Source: Parietaria judaica (Eukaryota > Streptophyta > Magnoliopsida > Rosales > Urticaceae). Taken from it: 64,000 bases of DNA. Under the pieces are notes generated by a model, which was not told the DNA's origin, did not search any database, and saw only the letters and a list, made by a program, of their open reading frames with translations. The position numbers and the translations under genes are program-made. Below are positions 23,182-33,750 of the stretch, piece after piece. Location of the stretch: positions 15,585,001 through 15,649,000 of the forward strand of contig OX940866.1 of NCBI GenBank assembly GCA_954871525.1, given 5' to 3'. Each line of letters begins with the position of its first letter. Position 1 is the first letter of the stretch.

Positions 23182-26100
23182 AAACCGTGTGTTGGAACGC
23201 CCGGGGATTAGGCAATCACCGGGCGATGGCCCGCTTACGGATGCTAATCTGTGAGCGGAAGCCGGACCTCCTTTTTTTGTCGGAAACGAAGCTAAGAGGA
23301 GGAGGGGCAGATGGTTTGAAATGGAAATTGGGTTTTACTAATGGTTTTGGGGTAAACGCCATTGGACAAAGTGGCGGTTTGCATCTCTTATGGAATAGTA
23401 ACATTGAGGTTATTATTAAGAGTTATGGAAAAGGACACATCGATACCGTTATCAAAGATGATCAAGGACGGGAATCAAGATTCACCGGCTTCTATGGCGA
23501 GCCAAATGAAGCTCTTCGGCACCATTCTTGGGAATTGCTTCGTAGAATCCACAATGGTGACGAGAGCCCTTGGATTTGTGCCGGAGATTTCAACGAGGTT
23601 CTCTACGACTTTGAACACGCTAGCCGATCTCGACGTCGTCCGACAGAGATGTTAAAGTTCGGGGAGACTCTTGACTCTTGCGGGCTTATCGACTTAGGCT
23701 TCCATGGTGAAATGTTTACTTGGAACAACATGCAAAGCGGACCTCAAAACGTCCAATGTAGACTCGATCGGGCTTGTGCAAACTTGGCATGGACTAGACG
23801 GTTTCAGTCAAGTAGAGTGGAAACTTTGGACTTTTGGGGGTCGGATCACCGGGTTCTTCTCATCGACACTTCGGAGAGGCCAACATTGGTACGTGGTAGT
23901 AGGGCGACGAGGAAGAGATGGGCCTTTGAACCGGGCTGGCTCTTTCATGAAGCTTGCACCACCGTTATTCATGATACGTGGAAGGCCAGCTTGGAGACCC
24001 AATGTGGTGGATCCGTGAGCCGAGGTCTTGCCGCGTGTAAAGGCGCCCTTCGGGATTGGGCTTGCAAGTCTCTAGGGCATAGGGGAAACCGGATAAAAGA
24101 GTTGGCAGCGACTCTTGAGAGAATTAACCGCGACGAGATCTCCCCCGAAACACGGGACGAAGCAAAAAGAGTTGGAACCGAGCTTGAGTCGCTTCTCCTT
24201 GTCGACGAGTACTATTGGAAGCAAAGAGCGAGAGCGGATTGGCTCAAAGGGGGAGATAAGAACTCAGCTTACTTTCATTCGAGAGCCGGGCGGCGAAAGT
24301 CCCGAAACTTGATTCGTGGTATCCAAAACGAGGAGGGTATTTGGGTTACGGAGGAGCAGGATGTTCGTGAGGTTTTTGAGAGGTACTTTGTTAGCATATT
24401 CACGTCAAATGGGGCTTCCGAAAGCGATTTTGACATGATTACCCGCGAAGATGTCCGCTCGCTTCCGGTTTGGCAACAACATATCACGGAGGAAGAGTTT
24501 ACGGGAGAGGAAGTGGATAAAGCTCTTTTCTCCATGGGACCTCGTAAGGCTCCGGGCCCCGACGGCTTCCATGCGGTTTTCTTCCAAAGGTTTTGGAAAG
24601 TGCTAGGGACGGAGGTTCGGGAAGAATGCCTAGACATCTTGAATGGGCGTTCTAGCGCTCGCTCTTGGAATGCCACAAATATTGTGCTTATTCCAAAAAT
24701 TAAGAACCCGAAGAAGGTTAAAGATTACCGGCCTATTAGCTTATGCAACGTCACCCTCAAGATTGTTACGAAGGTGGTGGCTAACCGGATCAAAGGGGCA
24801 CTCTCCTCCGTCATATCCGATGCTCAAAGCGCCTTTGTCCCCGGTAGGCTTATCATGGACAACGCCGTCATAGCTTTCGAACTCCTCCACTCTCTCAAGA
24901 AAAAGACGAAGAGGAAGAAAGGGTGTCTAGCACTCAAGCTCGACATGAGCAAGGCATATGATCGAGTGGAGTGGGGGTTTATCAGGGCGATGTTGACGAG
25001 GATGGGTTTCGGTACGAGAGTGATCGAGGTGGTCCGAGATTGTATTTCCACCCCGGTTCTCTCCGTGGTTATCAACGGGAGGATCGGAGGATCCTTTGTC
25101 CCGCAAAGAGGTCTCCGACAAGGTTGTCCGCTTTCTCCATACCTCTTCCTTGTGTGTGCGGAAGGTCTCTCCGCACTTATCCGAGGTCAAGAACGACTAG
25201 GCCTCTTACGGGGATTTGTGTGCCGACCCGAGGCACCTCCGGTAACGCACCTCCTTTTCGCGGATGATAGTATTGTTTTTTGTGAAGCTAATGATGTGTG
25301 TTGCAATGCGATTAGCTCCCTCCTTGCGATCTATGAAAAAGGCTCGGGACAAGCGGTCAATATGGACAAATCAATGATGTGTTGCTCGAGTAACATTCGG
25401 GAGGAGATGGTGGCCCATTACGCTAATATTCTAAACATGACCGTCGTGGAGAAGCTCGAATCCTACCTCGGGCTTCCGACTCATGTAGGGCGACAAAAAG
25501 TGGCAACTTTTAGCAATCTCAAAAGTCGGATCAACAAGCATCTCCGTGCTTGGAAAGCGAACATGTTTTCGGCCGGGGGACGCGAGGTCCTTGTGAAAGC
25601 GGTGATCCAAGCAATCCCGACTTATTTGATGAGTCTTTTCCGAATCCCATCCACTATAATTGACGATATCCATAGCCTTATTGCTCGATTTTGGTGGGGT
25701 GGTTCGGAAGACAAGCGAAAGATCCATTGGAAACGATGGGAGCTCATCGCAAAGCCGAAAGCGGAAGGGGGGCTTGGGTTTAAGGACCTTGGTGACTTCA
25801 ATCGCGCTCTTGTGGGTCGACTGACGTGGCGTATCCTCCACCAACCCGATTGCTTGATGGCTAGAGTACTCAAGGCGAAGTACTTCCCGAATTCATCGGT
25901 GCTCGACTTTGAATGTAAGCCCCACTTCTCATTTCTTTGCAAAAGTCTTTGTTGGGGGCGGGATTTGATTCGAAAGGGCATCCGTTGGCAAATTGGGAAC
26001 GGAAACGTGAGGGCATTCTCACAACCTTGGATTCCGAGAGCCGGGGCTTTTGGCGTGGTTACCAAAGAACCCGACGATGGGTACCCGTGGAGAGTGGCCG

Positions 26101-27296
26101 ACTTTATCAAGGATGGATGGTGGGACCAAGATTTGGTCCGGAACATGATGAGCCCGTACGATGCCGAAGCAATTGTGAGAATCCCGTTGGCTCGTGAAGC
26201 TTCTAACGACCGAGTGGTTTGGCACTTTGAAGAGGACGGGGTTTATACGGTTCGGTCGGGTTATCGGTTAGCGAGATCGGCATCTCGTGTTGGACCCTCG
26301 TGCTCGGCTTCCCAAGAACCACGGTGGTGGAAGAAGATGTGGGGCCTCAAAATCCCACCGAAAGTCAAACACCTAATATGGAGAACTTGGTTTGATGCTT
26401 TACCGACTTTCGGTGCGCTTCGCGGAAGAGGTGTGGATTGTCTTCCGTTTTGCACGTTTTGCGGGACGCTCCCCGAGGATGCTCTTCACGCGGTGTGGGG
26501 TTGCGAGAGAGCACAAGCAATTTGGAGAGTCTCGACGTTGCATCGATGGGTCGAAAAGACGGGATCAATCCCATTGAGAGAAATCTGTCTACGGGCCATG
26601 GACAACCTCTCGATGGCGAACTTGGAACTCTTTTGTGGGCTTGTTTGGGCGGCTTGGACAGACCGGAACCTTAAGCTCTTTGAGAATTATCACAAAAAAC
26701 CGGAGATGTGGATCGAAGAGACGTCGGGATGGCTCACAAGTTTCAAGGATGCCTTGAGACCCTCGGAGTCGTGTCCGAATTTTGACAAACCAACCCGGCA
26801 ATCCTCTTGGGTCGGGGCGGCGGATGGCGGACTCACTCTCAACGTGGACGCGGCTTGGACGAACGAAGATGGGCAAGCGGCGGTCGGCGGGGTTGTGAGG
26901 AATTCGCGGGGCGTGGTGTTGGGGGTTACGGCCGCAAGGCTAAGCGTGGTGGACTCGGTGTTAACGGCGGAATGTATGGCCATTCTTCATGGACTCCAAT
27001 ACGCTTACGACCGGGGCTGGTTAATATCGGTTGTGGAATCCGATTGCCTAAGAGCTACTCATCTCGTCAATGGCAAGCTTTTTCATAGCTTGCAAGGGCC
27101 GATTCTTAGGAGCATCGAAGCTTTACTCAAGGAAGTAGCGCCAAACGGCAAGGTCCGTTGGATCCCTCGACTTTGTAATACGGTCGCTAATGCGCTAGCT
27201 AAGTCACGTATCCCCGAGGGGACTACGAATTTTCGGTCTTGTAATTGCCCGGAGTGGCTTGACTCGTTTGTTCGGAGGGATTCACACCCCCGCTAA
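23178..27296 (+). CDS. LINE ORF2 polyprotein: endonuclease, reverse transcriptase, zf-RVT, RNase H
   Basis: The uninterrupted 1372-residue ORF contains: (1) an exonuclease-endonuclease-phosphatase domain at 1-230, with CWNARGLGN, LSETKL, AGDFNEVL and GSDHRVLL; (2) a non-LTR reverse transcriptase at about 490-760, with YRPISLCN, LKLDMSKAYDRVEW (about 587), RQGCPLSPYLF (about 646) and catalytic FADD (about 692); (3) a zf-RVT zinc-binding region at about 1045-1120 (WKKMWGLKIPPKVKH, CTFCG); (4) a plant-type RNase H at about 1215-1350 (VDAAW, AECMA, ESDC). The expected last catalytic Asp appears as Asn (NTVANALAK). The start codon overlaps the ORF1 stop, implying coupled reinitiation. The protein looks intact, so the insertion is probably young, though 5' truncation should leave it without its own promoter. 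Confidence 0.95.
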   Translation: MKTVCWNARGLGNHRAMARLRMLICERKPDLLFLSETKLRGGGADGLKWKLGFTNGFGVNAIGQSGGLHLLWNSNIEVIIKSYGKGHIDTVIKDDQGRESRFTGFYGEPNEALRHHSWELLRRIHNGDESPWICAGDFNEVLYDFEHASRSRRRPTEMLKFGETLDSCGLIDLGFHGEMFTWNNMQSGPQNVQCRLDRACANLAWTRRFQSSRVETLDFWGSDHRVLLIDTSERPTLVRGSRATRKRWAFEPGWLFHEACTTVIHDTWKASLETQCGGSVSRGLAACKGALRDWACKSLGHRGNRIKELAATLERINRDEISPETRDEAKRVGTELESLLLVDEYYWKQRARADWLKGGDKNSAYFHSRAGRRKSRNLIRGIQNEEGIWVTEEQDVREVFERYFVSIFTSNGASESDFDMITREDVRSLPVWQQHITEEEFTGEEVDKALFSMGPRKAPGPDGFHAVFFQRFWKVLGTEVREECLDILNGRSSARSWNATNIVLIPKIKNPKKVKDYRPISLCNVTLKIVTKVVANRIKGALSSVISDAQSAFVPGRLIMDNAVIAFELLHSLKKKTKRKKGCLALKLDMSKAYDRVEWGFIRAMLTRMGFGTRVIEVVRDCISTPVLSVVINGRIGGSFVPQRGLRQGCPLSPYLFLVCAEGLSALIRGQERLGLLRGFVCRPEAPPVTHLLFADDSIVFCEANDVCCNAISSLLAIYEKGSGQAVNMDKSMMCCSSNIREEMVAHYANILNMTVVEKLESYLGLPTHVGRQKVATFSNLKSRINKHLRAWKANMFSAGGREVLVKAVIQAIPTYLMSLFRIPSTIIDDIHSLIARFWWGGSEDKRKIHWKRWELIAKPKAEGGLGFKDLGDFNRALVGRLTWRILHQPDCLMARVLKAKYFPNSSVLDFECKPHFSFLCKSLCWGRDLIRKGIRWQIGNGNVRAFSQPWIPRAGAFGVVTKEPDDGYPWRVADFIKDGWWDQDLVRNMMSPYDAEAIVRIPLAREASNDRVVWHFEEDGVYTVRSGYRLARSASRVGPSCSASQEPRWWKKMWGLKIPPKVKHLIWRTWFDALPTFGALRGRGVDCLPFCTFCGTLPEDALHAVWGCERAQAIWRVSTLHRWVEKTGSIPLREICLRAMDNLSMANLELFCGLVWAAWTDRNLKLFENYHKKPEMWIEETSGWLTSFKDALRPSESCPNFDKPTRQSSWVGAADGGLTLNVDAAWTNEDGQAAVGGVVRNSRGVVLGVTAARLSVVDSVLTAECMAILHGLQYAYDRGWLISVVESDCLRATHLVNGKLFHSLQGPILRSIEALLKEVAPNGKVRWIPRLCNTVANALAKSRIPEGTTNFRSCNCPEWLDSFVRRDSHPR

Positions 27297-27399
27297 TTAA
27301 TGAGATCTTTTTCCTTCAAAAAAAAAAAAAAATATTTCCTGATAATCATAAAATAAAAACTTGGCTTCTTTTTGTTTGAGTGTGTCGTGTCAGTGACTC

Positions 27400-28067
27400 T
27401 CTCACTCCATCAAGCTGTTTGGTGCTTCACTCTTCAAATTTCCTCCCAAACACGAAACCCTAAATTTCTCCAAGCTCGGCTCAATTGATCAGTCGCTCCT
27501 TTGAGCTTTGTAAGACTCTTCTCTCTCTTCGCTCTTCCTGTATGATGATCTACTGAGAGAATTTCTCGAGCTTGATGGTATCTATGTCGTTCCTTGTGCC
27601 TTTTGCTTCATTTATTGGATTGGAATTCTTTTGTAACACAAATTAGCTTTTTTTTTATTAAAAAAGACTACTTCACTATGTCTATGTAGACTGTAAAAGC
27701 TAGGGTTCTTGTGGGATTTATCGACTTTTTGAGGAACTAGTAATTGGGACATGTTTGATTAGTCCTGAAATCAAGCATTTAAATTTTATTAAATTGTTAG
27801 TTGAAACTTGGAATTTATGCCATGCAGATTTGATAACTAGACTACAAATTAGAAAATGGGGTTTTGTGGGATTAATCGGTTATTAATTTTTTAGTCTTTA
27901 TTAGTTTGATCAATACTGAAATCATAGTTACTTTTGATTTCTTTGATAATTGAGCTATTTAACTATTTTCAGTCAAATTGATCTCGGTATTGTATTTCAT
28001 TTCGGTTCTCTGTTTGATTTGTGATTTTCATTGCGTAAATTCTTTAGGTTCGGTTAAAGAGATTGTC
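27400..28067 (+). other. 5' leader and leader intron of the F-box gene
   Basis: Pyrimidine-rich leader with ACGAAACCCTAAATTTC at about 27449 and a donor TTTGTAAGACT at 27510. The acceptor TTCTTTAG ends at 28047, 20 bp before the chosen ATG. The promoter should lie between the LINE tail (27338) and about 27400, so the LINE inserted immediately upstream. Confidence 0.55.
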
Positions 28068-29762
28068 ATGAAGGAAAAGGTTAAAAAGAGCAGGAAGAGT
28101 ACTACAGTTAAGAGGCAGACTGATTTCATCTCCAACCTACCATCATCTATTTTGCATCACATATTGTCATATCTCGGTTCCAAGGATTCGGTTACAACTT
28201 CGGCGTTGTCTAAGCAATGGAACTCTGTTTGGAAATCATTTCCTATTCTTAAATTTGGGACCCCCTCTGGGTTTGATGAGTCTTCGCCGGTAATGAAGGA
28301 GCGTTTTCGAGAATACTTATACTCTGTGGATAGGTGTCTGCAAAACTTCATTCAGAATGAGCGTCGCATTGAGACACTAAACTTAGATGTGTGTGGGGTC
28401 CATAAGAGCTCGGTTCCACTAGTGAATACATGGTTGCCATTAGCTCTTCACAATGATGTCTCTGACCTAAGGTTCGATGTCAGTATTAATGGAAAATATC
28501 CCTACCCTCTTCCTGAAACAACATTCACAATCAACTCATTACTACTCCGTGGTTCTTCCAACTGTTTTCGCCTTAAAAAATTAGAGCTATGTGGGGTTAG
28601 CCTAACTAAGAAAATAGTCCAAGATATCATCCACAACTGTCCTGACCTCACCGATCTTTGTCTTTTGTCTACAGAGGACTTGCAAACACTTCGAATTTCC
28701 GAACTTTACAAACTTGTGAACCTTACCATAGAAGTAACATTTATCTCAACCCTCAAAAGCGTTGTTGTTGATGTCTGCTCGCTAAAGCGCTTTTCCATTG
28801 TTTTTGATGAACAAGAATGGCCATGTAAGGTTGATCTGACTTCTTGCTATAATCTGAGAGAATTTTCCTTAAATAAAAGCTCCATCGCCGATTCTCTTTT
28901 TAATCAGCAAATCTCTAGATTTTCCCTCCTGGAGGTTCTCAAGATTGAATGTTGCCATGATCTACGAAGGATTAGAATTCCTCTGCCGCGACTGAAGCAT
29001 CTCCACCTAGAATGTTGCCATTTTGAAGCTATTGAGATCGATGCTCCAGTACTATCAGAATTTGTTTTTACAAGAACATCAGACAGTGGAGAATGGCCTG
29101 TATTGGTTTCGGCACACGCTATTCCTAGTTCCTTGGAGTTATTTTATGAGATGGAAGAGGACTACGAGGGTGTCAACAGTTTTTGGTTCCTTAAGATTAG
29201 GAAGTTTGTTAGTGTTCCTTTTAAGAGCACAACTTTTGAGCTAGTTTCGCATGATTCCCTTGATGAAATAAGTTTCAACCTGGACGAACTAAGAGAATGT
29301 GTAATTCCCCCACCGGTAGAAATAGACCGTCTAGACCTCAGTGATACAGACAGACCTTCATACAATTGGGAGGCTTTTCTTGATGGATTACTTTGGAGTT
29401 GTCATCCGAAGGAAATTTATACGACTGCGAGCCTGTCACCAACTTCTTGTGATGAGGATAACTGCATAAAGGTGTGACAGGACAGATCCTTTACCATAAA
29501 ATTCTAATAAGCTTATTGATTTCCCTGTCCCGTATTTCTTTGTTCAACTTAATTTTGTTAAAAAAACGGCTTCCTCTCTGCAATATGTTTATGTTTTCCA
29601 TCCATGGGTATATTATTGTAAGGCTCACCCGGTCCGGCCCACTATGTGCAATGTTTAGCTGTATAAAGAGCCTTGAGCAATGAGAAAATTAAGCAAAATA
29701 CTATTCATAAATTAAATTTGTTTAGATTCTATTTAGGGTAGTCAATACTCAATATAGGGACA

Positions 29763-29794
<32 letters not shown>

Positions 29795-30212
29795 ACTTTC
29801 ATTGATTCTAAGCCTGTGCGGAGATCAATATCCCTGGATCATAACACAGTTATTGGCTTATTTGGTTCTGTCAATGAAGCTTTGTAAGTTTTAGCCATCA
29901 TATTAAAACATTTACAAGGACTAATATTCAAGTTTTTTCGATGTTGTGCAGGTTCTTTGCAGGATGTTGAATGAGAGTGAATGCAAATTATGCTGCAATT
30001 TGCCCCACTGCATGTGTTGGCGCCGTCGCTTCAAAGCTGCAACAATCGAGAGCACTAGGGGTATCAAATTCGATGAAATAAACGTCAGAAGCGTCACGAG
30101 AGACTTGTTTTTAAAGCCAAAGTACCGGAGAGGACGTTCGAGGGCCAAAGAAAATTTAAATTCAGATCAAATGTGGTGCAGTGTAACGTTCAGGTTTGAT
30201 TGGGAAAATTAA
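28068..30212 (+). CDS. F-box/LRR protein (SCF ubiquitin-ligase substrate receptor)
   Basis: Exons 28068-29471 and 29952-30212 join in phase to 1665 nt (554 residues plus stop). The F-box is at about 20-60 (DFISNLPSSILHHILSYL, then ALSKQWNSVW), the Skp1-binding part. LRR-like segments follow (LKKLELCGVSL, CPDLTDLCLLS, LLEVLKIECC, PRLKHLHLECC). The second exon encodes a Cys-rich tail (ECKLCCNLPHCMCWRRR, then CSVTFRFDW), which I recall at the C-terminus of plant F-box/LRR proteins of this group. That supports the splice (AAG/GTGTGA to GTGCAG/GTT) over the earlier stop at 29475. The true start is taken as the first ATG after the leader acceptor; the open frame further upstream is intron. The substrate cannot be predicted. 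The intron holds a 30-bp A tract at about 29763. Confidence 0.85.
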
Positions 30213-31095
30213 GCCACAAAAATTGCCAGTGATATTGTATTTTCTGACCTTAGTCTCCTTGAGTAAAAAAATTCAAGCATTTATGTACAAACTATAACCC
30301 TGCTAATCTTGTCCTGTCTATGTTGTATGTCTTATATTTTAAAACTTCAAATAGAATTTACTTAAAATCTTCACTGTAACTGTGTTTGGTATTATAGTCT
30401 TTTTGAACCAAAGAAGTATATAATTTTGTAGGTTGATATTCTGGTGGTAAGCTTTAGTCTTTTTGAACCAAAGAATATATCAATTGTTTAAATGCTTGGA
30501 GAATATATTGAGATCGGGATTATTTTGTGCAATGTTTTAAATTTTGAGTATGCATGCAAATTTTTGTGTTTAGGGATACTGAGAAAACTTCCGGGCATAT
30601 TTGCGTAAATTAGCCAAAAATATATAAAAGATAAAGGACCCAACATGGAAAGACGGAAAAACTTATTGAGATGCATTGGGTATTTCAACGCTAAAAAATA
30701 AGAGAAATATGCTGATATATTAGGGTAATCGCAAGAATGACTTTATTTGAGATCTGGTATATGTTTATACCCTCGGTACTGTTTACATGTTTGATTCATA
30801 CCTTTCATTAAACGAAGTGGGGCCCCTTTATAGTTCATTAGACTCGATTTTTTTTCTCCTCTTATTTTATTATTTTCTTCTCTCTCCTTTTTAATATTAT
30901 TTCTTTCCCTCCCTATTTCTCTCTCCTCTGTTATTCGTCTTCTTCTTCGACTCCCCAATTGTTGAGAAACCCTAAGCTCCCATTGTTTCTTCGCCGATTC
31001 ACCGTATTCATTCTCTTCATCTTCTCCGTTACCCAGCCAACGATTAGCGAATCTTTCAGTTTGATTATATATCAAGAATTGATTAATTCGAAGGT
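30213..31095. other. Downstream of F-box gene; left part of a transposon mosaic
   Basis: Segment 30213-30720 contains probable 3' UTR and a duplicated phrase, TAGTCTTTTTGAACCAAAGAA (about 30397 and 30456). Segment 30840-31000 is a CT-rich leader-like stretch followed by GAAACCCTAAGC, resembling a plant 5' UTR. It may be the leader of the MULE-derived unit to the right. No clear coding sequence is present. Confidence 0.45.
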
Positions 31096-31640
31096 GTGTA
31101 ATCAAGTAATTTTATTGTTGTTTTCAATTTTCTGGATAAATAGCGGTATGAATATATTATGTAGCGGTACCGAGATCTGTAGGCCGAATGTACTCTATGG
31201 ATCCTTAAAATATAAGGTAAGGTTAGCCCAGTGTAATCAAGTAATTTCATTATTGTTTTCAATTTCTGGACATAATATAGCGGTATGAATATCTTATGTA
31301 TCGGTACCGAGATCTGTAGGCCGAATGTACTCTATGAATCATTAAAATATAAACTAATGTCAGCCAAGTGTAATCAAGTAATTTTATTACAGTTTTTAAT
31401 CTATGGATTAAAAATAGCGGTATGAATATCGTATGTATCGACACCGAAATTTGTAGGCCGAATGTACTCTATGAATCATTAAAATATAAACTAAGTTTAG
31501 CCACTGTAATCAAGTAATTTTATTGTTGTTTTCAAGTTTTGATAAGTTATAGCGCTATGAATATGTTATGTAGCGGTACCGTGACCTGTAGGCCGAATTT
31601 AGTCCGTACTCTATTAATTATTAAGTATAAACTCGCTTGC
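31096..31640. repeat. Tandem array, four units of about 136 bp
   Basis: Units start at 31096, 31231, 31368 and about 31504, each opening with TGTAATCAAGTAATTT and containing AGCGGTATGAATAT and TGTAGGCCGAATGTACTCTA. Identity is roughly 80-90 percent by eye. The array lies upstream of a MULE-type coding fragment and carries several copies of TAGCGGTA. Confidence 0.85.
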
Positions 31641-31868
31641 AAACTTACCGCTACAAAACGTTATTATATAGTTGTATCCTAAAGCCTATAGCAGTTTAAT
31701 TTAAGATTGAAGTATTTTTTCCATTTGCATGATGGATTATTACTATTTGATTGTCTGTTTTGGCGGAAAGTGGATTTTCGATAGATATTGTTACAAGTGG
31801 TTGTAGGAGGGAATAAGTGATACTGCAACTGCTTTAACCGTTGAAAAGTCTGCTTTCAACATTTCTGA

Positions 31869-32111
31869 TTTGAGGAGTTGTTGTATAACAAATTTGATAT
31901 TGTCCGACAATTTGATTTGAAGGTAACTTTTTACCCAGTTTATCACAGTACTCAGCCAATAGCCATTGCTGGTGAACCTGACTTTGAATCATATATTCGG
32001 ACATCAGATAGACCGTCAAGGTTGAAACAGTTGTATGTTGAGCTAGTGAAAAAGGTATCTCGTGAAGTAGACACCAAATATAACCACTATTTGACATTGT
32101 GTATAACGTAG
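31869..32111 (+). pseudogene. MULE transposase PB1-like N-terminal fragment
   Basis: The open frame reads FEELLYNKFDIVRQFDLKVT, FYPVYHS, PIAIAGEPDFESYI and LKQLYVELV. It has the same layout as the PB1-like N-terminus of MuDR-type transposases (compare the minus-strand fragment at 1-749). There is no start codon at the beginning and no downstream DDE domain, so it is an isolated fragment. Confidence 0.55.
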
Positions 32112-32476
32112 CGGTAATATGTATCGTGATAATAATAATTATAGCGGTATCGTATAATGTTAAGGTATTTGAATTTCAGGTTTGAGTCTTTTTCATTTTC
32201 TTGATGCCTATGTCTTGGTGAGCGTCAGTTGTGGATGAAAGTGGATATACAATGTAGATGCTCATATGTGGGACGAGGTGCTTCGTATGGTCGGCGGTTT
32301 GATGTCTCATGCTTTTTTTTTTAAATGGAAACCGAACCTTTCATTAACTGAATGTATAACAGATAATTAATTATTATTGTTATTACCGAGAATTACGCTT
32401 GTTACCGATCGAGCGACCTTCCATTTTCAAATTATGCGCATGTGTTACAACTGACAGTGATGGAAGTTCCTTCACA
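32112..32476. other. Non-coding spacer in the MULE mosaic
   Basis: Contains TAGCGGTA at 32109 and 32142 and a T run near 32312. It resembles a decayed intron or leader of the ORF that follows. No gene is seen. Confidence 0.45.
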
Positions 32477-33346
32477 ATGGGTTATCGTGAAAGCCTGATT
32501 GACTCAATCTCTAATACTTACTCATATTCTCTCATGGCCGACTCCATCAACAATGCCGATATGGAGTCCTCTTGGCGCCAAATGAGGCCCGTTACCAGCA
32601 GTTTGTGGATGGAGAGGATTGAAGATGCCTTCGGCGTTGGGGCGCGGAGCGCCAGGTTTTTGGTAAATCGCATCCCGTACCTTCGTTGGAATGGGGCGGA
32701 AACCTTCGATTTCAGTACCCCGGAACCTCTAAAGATTTGGGATTTTGTGGGTACTTCTCCGTGGACGGCGAGACACATGGCGGCAGGGGCATTTTTTCCT
32801 TTATATGAATTCTTCATTAGGTTCTGCTACTCAATCGAGCTGGAGCCTTACCAATTGGGTCCCGACACCTACAGATTCCTATCAGGTTTTTGTGTGGTGC
32901 ACTTCCGGTGGTGGGGTCGGCTACCTACTAACGATGAAGTTTTGAAAGTATATGGTCTGGTGCGAGTCGGAGATCCGTTGTACGAGATAAAACCGCACAC
33001 CGGATTCGGGGCAGTTTTCTGGGTGGAGGAAAAGGTGTTCGAGCATTCCTTCAAGAAGGAGCACTAATTCTACACCAGGGGGGTGCATGCGTTGGAGGTG
33101 ACTCGGGTGTCTCCGGCCAATGCGATGCAGGACGGTCCGAGGAAGCCAAGAGTATTTCCGTCGTGGATCGGGGTGATTTATCGGGGAGAAAGGAACCTGA
33201 ATCTGTTGGTGAACACCGAATCCTTGCATGAATGTGGCCTGATACAATGGTATCACAACATTGAGGAGCTACCCACTGATACGTTTCAGGATAGTGTGCA
33301 CCTTTGGTCGGAGGACGAGGCTTGGAGGTACTTCTATAGGGAATGA
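32477..33346 (+). pseudogene. Plant-transposon-protein-like ORF with one in-frame stop
   Basis: From ATG 32477 the frame encodes 196 residues to a TAA at 33065-33067. The same frame stays open for 93 more codons to TGA at 33344-33346. The segment FFPLYEFFIRFCYSIELEPY followed by QLGPDTYRFLSGF resembles the putative plant transposon protein domain (order: hydrophobic helix, P-x-Q-L-x-P-x-x-x-R-x-L-x-G). The antisense ORF of the Tat-type element at 54314 has the same layout (VSPNTIRFL). The role of this family is unknown. Coding sequence is conserved enough to suggest recent loss. Confidence 0.55.
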
Positions 33347-33750
33347 GTTCTGCGTAGGCATCCCTACCCCGGTCACATAGGCGTTCCCGGGTGCCTCTCA
33401 ATGATTGACGACGAAGCGACTTACCCCAATGCTTCCTAGCACCGTCGTCTTTTGTGGATGGTGTACAACATCTGGACAATAGGGTGGCGTCGTAGAAGGA
33501 ACGGGCCTCCTCCCCGTCGTGGGTCAATCAGGACGTGGGGTCCTTACTTATCACCGTGATCGTGCGGATATGTAACTATCGCTATGATTTACATGATATA
33601 GCGGGCATGAATATTTTACTAGCGGATTAGATTCAATATGAGATGTAGTCTTGTTTTCTTAAAAGAGTGACACACTAATCCAAGATACAACTCGAAGTCA
33701 AATTACCGCTAGTAAATGGTGGTAACCGCTACGATTATACATAAACGAGT
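33347..33750. other. Spacer after the transposon-protein ORF
   Basis: The first 190 bp is still GC-richer and may be decayed coding sequence. AT-rich DNA with TACCGCTA (33704) follows. Confidence 0.4.

Larger units (their letters stand above)
22543..27338 (+). mobile_element. L1-type LINE, 5'-truncated, with poly(A) and 9-bp target duplication
   Basis: The element body runs from about 22552 to the poly(A) tract at 27319-27330. AAATATTTC flanks it at 22543-22551 and 27330-27338, consistent with target-primed reverse transcription. Its ORFs are far more GC-rich than the flanks. The 5' end cuts into ORF1, as expected for a truncated insertion. Confidence 0.85.

Noticed and set aside
22801..27100. 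Numerous ORFs on both strands within the LINE
   Set aside because: Shadows caused by the high GC of ORF2; none carries a domain.
33065..33067. In-frame TAA as a programmed readthrough site
   Set aside because: Context TAA TTC TAC does not match known leaky-stop contexts; treated as an ordinary nonsense mutation.
33051..33527. 158-residue minus-strand ORF
   Set aside because: Antisense to the transposon-protein ORF, whose plus-strand frame has the convincing motifs.
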